A stretch of 64,000 bases of DNA, from contig CAILEM010000025.1 in NCBI GenBank assembly GCA_903833215.1, positions 1-64,000 on the forward strand. The letters run 5' to 3'. The stretch's first letter is position 1. Each line of letters starts with the position of its first letter. The position numbers and the translations under genes are program-made. Shown in pieces: positions 59,681-64,000 of this stretch. This DNA comes from an uncultured Armatimonadota bacterium (GTDB lineage: Bacteria; Armatimonadota; Fimbriimonadia; Fimbriimonadales; Fimbriimonadaceae). The notes under the pieces were generated by a model. The model was given only the letters and a program-made list of their open reading frames with translations, ran no database searches and was not told the DNA's origin.

Positions 59681-61995
59681 GTTTGGCCGTGATTTCTCCG
59701 TACTCCGAGGCGGTGGATCGCCTGATCGAGGAACACGGCAGTCGACCCGACCTCCTCATCCCACTGCTTCAAGGAGTCCAGGAAAAGTTCCGATATCTTC
59801 CTATGGAAGCACTTCGGTTGATCGCAGACCGAACCGGGATTCCTGCCACTGAAATCGAGGGCGTCGCCAGCTTCTACTCGTATTTCCGCCGATCCCCAGT
59901 TGGTGAGCACCTCGTTCGGGTCTGCCATGGAACCGCGTGCCACGTTCGTGGCGCGGACCTGATCGAAGATTCCCTCCGCCGCCATCTGTCGATGTCCCCA
60001 ACCGAGGAAACCGATCGGACAGGCAAATTCACCCTTGAACGCGTTGCATGCGTTGGGTGTTGCTCTCTGGCACCGGTAGTGGTCGTCGATCAGGCAACCT
60101 TTGGTGGGCTTACCGCAGAAACTGCTCCCAGGTCCCTTGTCCCGCCCACGGTGAGCCAATTTGCAGTTGGGGCTCCCTCAGGGCACCTCTCACGAGGACC
60201 CATTAAGCTCCGAATCGCGACCGATTCGTGCTGCGCCGCGTGTGGTTCGCTCCGTGTCCGCCAAGAGCTCGAAGTCGCCGCCAAACATTACGGATTGCAA
60301 GGCTCGGTTGAGACTGTTTCGTGCACCGGCATTTGCCATCAGATGCCGATGTGTGAAGTCCTTGACCCTGTGCTGGGAAACGTTCGGTACTCGAAGATTG
60401 CCCCAGGTGAAGCGGATGCAATCGTGCGGCGTCACCTAAAGTCCGGGATTGCCGGTCAACTCAAAGCTGGAATTGCCAGCTTGCTTGACTGGATATCGTC
60501 ACCGAATGATTCAGAGCCATTGGAGTCGAAGTGCGATCCAAGGGACCCCATGCTCTGCGAGTTCATCCATCCTCAACTTCGTATCGCGATGGAAGGAAAT
60601 GGGGTCACGTCTCCCCATGATCTCGCCGCTTACCGCGAATCCGGCGGTTTTGAGGGGTTGAAGGCTGTCCGAGAAGCGGAAGATCCAGACTCAGTCATCG
60701 AAGCGGTCATCAAGTCTGGACTCAGAGGACGTGGTGGTGCCGGGTTCCCAACAGGCCGCAAATGGCGCACCGTTCGCAACGCCTCCGGTACGCCCAAGGT
60801 GCTCATCTGCAACGGAGACGAAGGAGACCCAGGTGCATTTATGGACCGGATGCTCCTTGAATCATTCCCATTCCGAGTGCTTGAAGGAATGCTTATCGCA
60901 GCGTATGCGATGGGGATCGAGGACGGGATTCTGTATATTCGGGCTGAGTACCCCCACGCCGTCGCCAGCATCCAGAAGGCGATTGAGATTCTTACGGCCG
61001 AAGGTCTTTTGGGTTCGGTGAAGCTGCGGGTCGTGCGTGGTGCCGGTGCCTTCGTTTGCGGTGAAGAAACCGCATTGATCAGCAGCCTGGAGGGTCATCG
61101 CGGCACCCCCAGAGTACGCCCTCCTTTCCCCGCCGAATCGGGCTTATTCGGAAAGCCAACGTGTGTAAACAACGTCGAGACCTATGCTCTCATTCCTTGG
61201 ATTCTACGGAATGGAGCCGAGGCTTTCTCAGCAATTGGGAACGGCAAAAGCACGGGAACGAAGGTTTTTGCCCTCGCCGGCGCCGTCCGGCGTGGTGGAC
61301 TCATCGAAGTGCCTATGGGCACGACGATTCGCCAGATCGTCGAGGAAATCGGAGGCGGCGTCGCCGAGGGGAGGACCTTCAAAGCCGTACTCATGGGTGG
61401 CCCGTCAGGTGGATGCGTACCCGCTTCCCTCGCGGATACTCCAGTCGATTACGAAGCGCTTCAATCAGTCGGCGTGATCATGGGTTCGGGGGGAATGGTC
61501 GTCCTCGATGATCGTTCCTGCATGGTGGATGTTGCCCGGTTCTTTATGACTTTCATCCAGAACGAGTCGTGCGGCAAGTGCACCATGTGCCGCGTCGGAA
61601 CTCGACGGATGATGGAAATTCTGGACCGTATCTGCGAGGGTCAGGGCCAGCCCGAGGACCTGGATCAACTCGAAACACTGGCTGGCGCCGTTTCCCAAGG
61701 AAGCCTCTGCGGTCTTGGCCAGACGGGTCCCAACCCGGTGTTATCGACACTTCGACACTATCGTTCGGAGTACGAAGCCCACCTTCAAGGCCGGTGTCCT
61801 GCTGGTCGCTGCACAAAGCTCATCCACTATCGAGTAAACGATAAATGTATTGGTTGCACGCGTTGCGCACAGGTCTGTCCGGTCGAGGCAATCCAGATGC
61901 AGCCGCACCAACGGCATATCATTGACGACATCAAATGTGTTCGCTGCGACGTATGTCGACTTGCATGTCCCGAGGAGGCAATCGTCATTGAGTGA
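59677..61995 (+). CDS. NuoE-NuoF fusion with extra Fe-S domains, operon gene 7
   Basis: A 772-aa cytosolic protein. Residues 1-155 are NuoE-like with 2Fe-2S Cys 83, 88, 125 and 129. Residues 175-255 form a second thioredoxin-like 2Fe-2S domain (Cys 185/189, 216, 220), as at the N-terminus of HydB/NfnB-type subunits. Residues 300-700 are NuoF: GRGGAGFPTGRKW (FMN, from 360), CNGDEGDPGAF (NADH, from 378) and ESCGKCTMC (4Fe-4S, from 631). The C-terminus has two 4Fe-4S motifs (Cys 724-734 and 754-764). It oxidises or reduces NAD(H). The NuoE+HydB-like order in one chain is uncommon. Confidence 0.88.
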   Translation: MSLAVISPYSEAVDRLIEEHGSRPDLLIPLLQGVQEKFRYLPMEALRLIADRTGIPATEIEGVASFYSYFRRSPVGEHLVRVCHGTACHVRGADLIEDSLRRHLSMSPTEETDRTGKFTLERVACVGCCSLAPVVVVDQATFGGLTAETAPRSLVPPTVSQFAVGAPSGHLSRGPIKLRIATDSCCAACGSLRVRQELEVAAKHYGLQGSVETVSCTGICHQMPMCEVLDPVLGNVRYSKIAPGEADAIVRRHLKSGIAGQLKAGIASLLDWISSPNDSEPLESKCDPRDPMLCEFIHPQLRIAMEGNGVTSPHDLAAYRESGGFEGLKAVREAEDPDSVIEAVIKSGLRGRGGAGFPTGRKWRTVRNASGTPKVLICNGDEGDPGAFMDRMLLESFPFRVLEGMLIAAYAMGIEDGILYIRAEYPHAVASIQKAIEILTAEGLLGSVKLRVVRGAGAFVCGEETALISSLEGHRGTPRVRPPFPAESGLFGKPTCVNNVETYALIPWILRNGAEAFSAIGNGKSTGTKVFALAGAVRRGGLIEVPMGTTIRQIVEEIGGGVAEGRTFKAVLMGGPSGGCVPASLADTPVDYEALQSVGVIMGSGGMVVLDDRSCMVDVARFFMTFIQNESCGKCTMCRVGTRRMMEILDRICEGQGQPEDLDQLETLAGAVSQGSLCGLGQTGPNPVLSTLRHYRSEYEAHLQGRCPAGRCTKLIHYRVNDKCIGCTRCAQVCPVEAIQMQPHQRHIIDDIKCVRCDVCRLACPEEAIVIE

Positions 61996-63562
61996 GAATC
62001 AGATCGAACTAACTATCAACGGAATCGCACTTTCGGTTCCTCAAGGATCGACATTGCTCGAAGCCGCACGCCAAGCTGGAGCCGACGTCCCCACCCTCTG
62101 TTGGCTCCCGCGCGGCGGAACCTGGGCAAGCTGTCTGGTGTGTTCCGTCGAAGTCCAAGGGATGCGTCGTCTTGTTCCTTCTTGTGCAACCCTGGCCCAA
62201 GCCGGTCAGGTGGTTTTCACGGATTCCGATGCCGTTGTCAGGCACAGGAAGATGGCGCTGGAGCTCCTGTTGAGCGATCACGTTGGCGACTGCATTGCTC
62301 CCTGTCAATCTGGATGCCCCGCGCACCTGGATGTCCCGGCGATGAATCAGGCGATCCTAGACGATGATCTTGCCCTCGCCGGACGCATCGTCAAAGACAC
62401 CATTCCCCTTCCCGCCACACTCGGCCGCATTTGCCCGACCCCATGTGAAGGTCGTTGTCGCCGGAAGACCGAAGACGGTGCGGTATCCGTATGCCTCCTC
62501 AAGCGTCATGTCGGAGACCACGAGGCACACCTCCTCGATCCGTACGTCCCGCCCATCCCCCCTCCAACAGGCAAGCGGGTGGCCATCATTGGTGCCGGTC
62601 CCGCCGGTCTATCTGCCGCTTACTTCTTGTTACGCCACGGCCACGCTGCAGAGCTCTTTGACGATCACGAGGAACCTGGTGGAGCTCTTCGCTACGAGGT
62701 TCCTGCCGACCGCCTACCGCGAGAGATTCTCGACGCCGAAATCGATGTCATTCGAAAAATGGGTGCCGTGTTTCACCTAAACACTCACGCTGATTTGGCG
62801 CAACTAATACCCAGCTACAACGCCGTCGTACTTGCCGCCGGAACCCTCAGCGAACCTGACACACCGTCTGGAATCGAACGTGCCAACCGTGGCGTCAAAG
62901 TTCAGAAAGGTACGGGCCAAACTTCGCTGGTGGGTGTTTTTGCTGCCGGAGGTGCCGTCGCACCTGGAAAGATTAGCGTTCGCTCCATTGGTGATGGGCA
63001 CGCTGTTGCCGATAGCGTTCACCATTTCTTGACCGGCGAAAAGGTCACGTCATCTATCCCATTCAACCTTGAAGTGGACCGCTCGAACGTCACCTTCGTC
63101 CAGACCCGTCTCCAACTTGCCGACCATCGACCAAGAACCGTTCCTGCCGGAGATGGCCTGTCACTCGACGAAGCCAAAGCAGAGGCCGCACGATGCATGC
63201 AATGCGGATGTGCGAAGGTGGACTCGTGCGTGCTGCGATCCCTCGCGACACGCTACAGCCTTGATGCTGCAAAGTTCAAAGGTTCGTCTCGCCCCATTCG
63301 CATCGACGATAGTCACGATGAAATCCTATTTGAAGAGAGCAAGTGCACGTCATGCGGCATCTGTGTTCGCGTTGCCGCTGAGCATGGCGAAAACCTCGGA
63401 CTTGCCTTCCATGGACGTGGTTTCGACACCAGAATCAGCGGACCGTTTGGCGAGCCGCTCGCAATGGCACTTAAGAAAGCGGCGAGGGCATGTGCCGAGC
63501 AATGTCCAACCGGTGCCCTGTACCTAAGACCGGGCCTCCATGCTGAGGAGCATAAAGATTGA
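61988..63562 (+). CDS. NuoG/GltD hybrid flavoprotein lacking the NAD(P) domain, operon gene 8
   Basis: A 524-aa protein from the TTG at 61988. Residues 1-75 are a NuoG-type 2Fe-2S domain (Cys 38, 49, 52, 66). Residues 100-165 have the GltD-type Cys set (CIAPCQSGC, CPTPCEGRC). The FAD site is GAGPAG at 202-207. From VLAAGT (291-296) to GVFAAGG (326-332) there are only about 30 residues, where GltD relatives carry the whole pyridine-nucleotide domain, so that domain is absent. The end (CTSCGICVRV, GRGFDTRISGPFGEPL, CAEQCPTGAL) is NuoG-like. Electrons presumably come from the NuoEF-like protein of the overlapping gene upstream. Confidence 0.82.
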   Translation: MSENQIELTINGIALSVPQGSTLLEAARQAGADVPTLCWLPRGGTWASCLVCSVEVQGMRRLVPSCATLAQAGQVVFTDSDAVVRHRKMALELLLSDHVGDCIAPCQSGCPAHLDVPAMNQAILDDDLALAGRIVKDTIPLPATLGRICPTPCEGRCRRKTEDGAVSVCLLKRHVGDHEAHLLDPYVPPIPPPTGKRVAIIGAGPAGLSAAYFLLRHGHAAELFDDHEEPGGALRYEVPADRLPREILDAEIDVIRKMGAVFHLNTHADLAQLIPSYNAVVLAAGTLSEPDTPSGIERANRGVKVQKGTGQTSLVGVFAAGGAVAPGKISVRSIGDGHAVADSVHHFLTGEKVTSSIPFNLEVDRSNVTFVQTRLQLADHRPRTVPAGDGLSLDEAKAEAARCMQCGCAKVDSCVLRSLATRYSLDAAKFKGSSRPIRIDDSHDEILFEESKCTSCGICVRVAAEHGENLGLAFHGRGFDTRISGPFGEPLAMALKKAARACAEQCPTGALYLRPGLHAEEHKD

Positions 63563-64000
63563 ACCTCCGCATAGAACAGCTTTCCAAATCATTTGGCAAC
63601 CGTGTCGTCCTTGATGGGCTCAATCTGACGGTCGAACGAGGCGAAGCAATCGCCATCGTCGGACCGTCTGGCTCCGGCAAGTCCACTCTGCTCAATATCC
63701 TTGGATCGTTGGAGAAACCTGATTCCGGCAAGGTTGTCCTCGGTGAGGTCGTGGTTAACGAACTAACCAAGCATCTGCTTGAGGCCTTTCGATCACGTTC
63801 GGTAGGCTTCGTATTTCAGGAACACTTGCTGCTGCCCTACTTAAGCGCACTCGACAACGTGCTACTTCCCTGCCTTGGCCACCCGGAAACCACCCCCATT
63901 GAGTCGGCCCGCTCGCTATTGGATCGGGTTGGACTCACGGAAAGGGCCAACGATTTTCCGTCCACGCTTTCCGGTGGAGAGCGCCAGAGGGTCGCCCTAG
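63559..64000 (+). CDS. ABC transporter ATPase, LolD/MacB type (partial), operon gene 9
   Basis: A TTG start overlaps the previous stop (TTGA) and the frame runs off the window; 147 codons are visible. Walker A is IVGPSGSGKSTLL, the Q-loop VGFVFQEHLLLPYLSALDNV is typical of LolD/MacB/FtsE-like ATPases, and the signature LSGGERQRVAL is the last thing seen. Family members work with MacB-type permeases in lipoprotein release or export. The permease is expected just outside the window. Confidence 0.88.
   Translation, partial: MNLRIEQLSKSFGNRVVLDGLNLTVERGEAIAIVGPSGSGKSTLLNILGSLEKPDSGKVVLGEVVVNELTKHLLEAFRSRSVGFVFQEHLLLPYLSALDNVLLPCLGHPETTPIESARSLLDRVGLTERANDFPSTLSGGERQRVAL

Noticed and set aside
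59677-63562. Respiratory complex I or an electron-bifurcating hydrogenase
   Set aside because: No membrane nuo subunits and no hydrogenase H-cluster motifs are present; the NuoG-like part is interrupted by a GltD-type domain.
55879-64000. Nitrous-oxide reductase (nos) accessory cluster, because of the NapH/NosR-like protein and ABC ATPase
   Set aside because: No NosZ, NosD or NosL features are seen, and the ATPase has a LolD/MacB-type Q-loop region rather than a NosF-like one.
1-64000. tRNA, rRNA, integrase or attachment sites for the prophage
   Set aside because: None could be recognised by eye; the left end of the prophage is outside the window and no flanking direct repeat was found at about 18.5 kb.

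Overview
The window looks like a chromosomal segment of a free-living bacterium, most likely from the Armatimonadota (Fimbriimonas-like). The signs are a type II pseudopilin whose N-terminus runs from the [22 protein letters not shown] helix into an [23 protein letters not shown]-type segment, several PQQ-like beta-propeller proteins with an N-terminal W/C-x-x-FRG motif, frequent GTG and TTG starts, and many short dispersed palindromic repeats. The taxon is an inference. No rRNA, tRNA or CRISPR array was seen.

Region 1 (1-18.5 kb) is the morphogenesis half of a siphovirus-like prophage, or a gene-transfer-agent-like particle. In order it carries a portal, a protease with an in-frame nested scaffold start, a decoration protein, the major capsid protein, small connector proteins, a tail tube protein, a tail-assembly chaperone with a -1 frameshift site, a 176-aa unknown, a REP-associated transposase inside its own REP repeats, a large hub-like tail protein, a sialidase-like tail protein, and two proteins with export signals, the second ending in an SGNH hydrolase. 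No integrase, lysis gene or normal tape-measure gene is visible. Its intergenic gaps hold repeats, at least two of which also occur outside the prophage.

Region 2 (18.5-31.3 kb) has an acyltransferase-3/SGNH fusion, an SGNH lipoprotein between two copies of a composite repeat, a VOC protein, a Fic AMP-transferase, a class I fructose-bisphosphate aldolase coupled to a histidine phosphatase, a large secreted protein of unknown function, a Spy-like/ECF sigma/membrane anti-sigma set and a class A beta-lactamase.

Region 3 (31.4-49.6 kb) has two large exported carbohydrate-active proteins (GH127 and a GH-like 1013-aa protein), a UbiB/AarF kinase, DinB, a patatin phospholipase coupled to a membrane protein, an NAD-dependent epimerase, then a toxin-antitoxin-rich stretch (decayed pair, two VapBC pairs, HepT-MntA) that also holds an LLM flavoenzyme and an M28 peptidase.

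Region 4 (49.8-64 kb) is the most unusual. A PQQ-like lipoprotein, a GT4 glycosyltransferase and a pseudopilin precede a nine-gene, same-strand operon (53325 to beyond the window end). Seven of its eight junctions are start/stop overlaps. It combines two PQQ-like beta-propellers, an NHL-type propeller lipoprotein, a tiny Cys-rich Tat protein, a Tat polyferredoxin, a NapH/NosR-like membrane ferredoxin, a NuoE-NuoF fusion with extra Fe-S domains, a NuoG/GltD hybrid flavoprotein that lacks the pyridine-nucleotide domain, and a LolD/MacB-type ABC ATPase. This reads as an NADH-linked membrane electron-transfer system serving periplasmic propeller proteins. I recognise its parts but not the whole.
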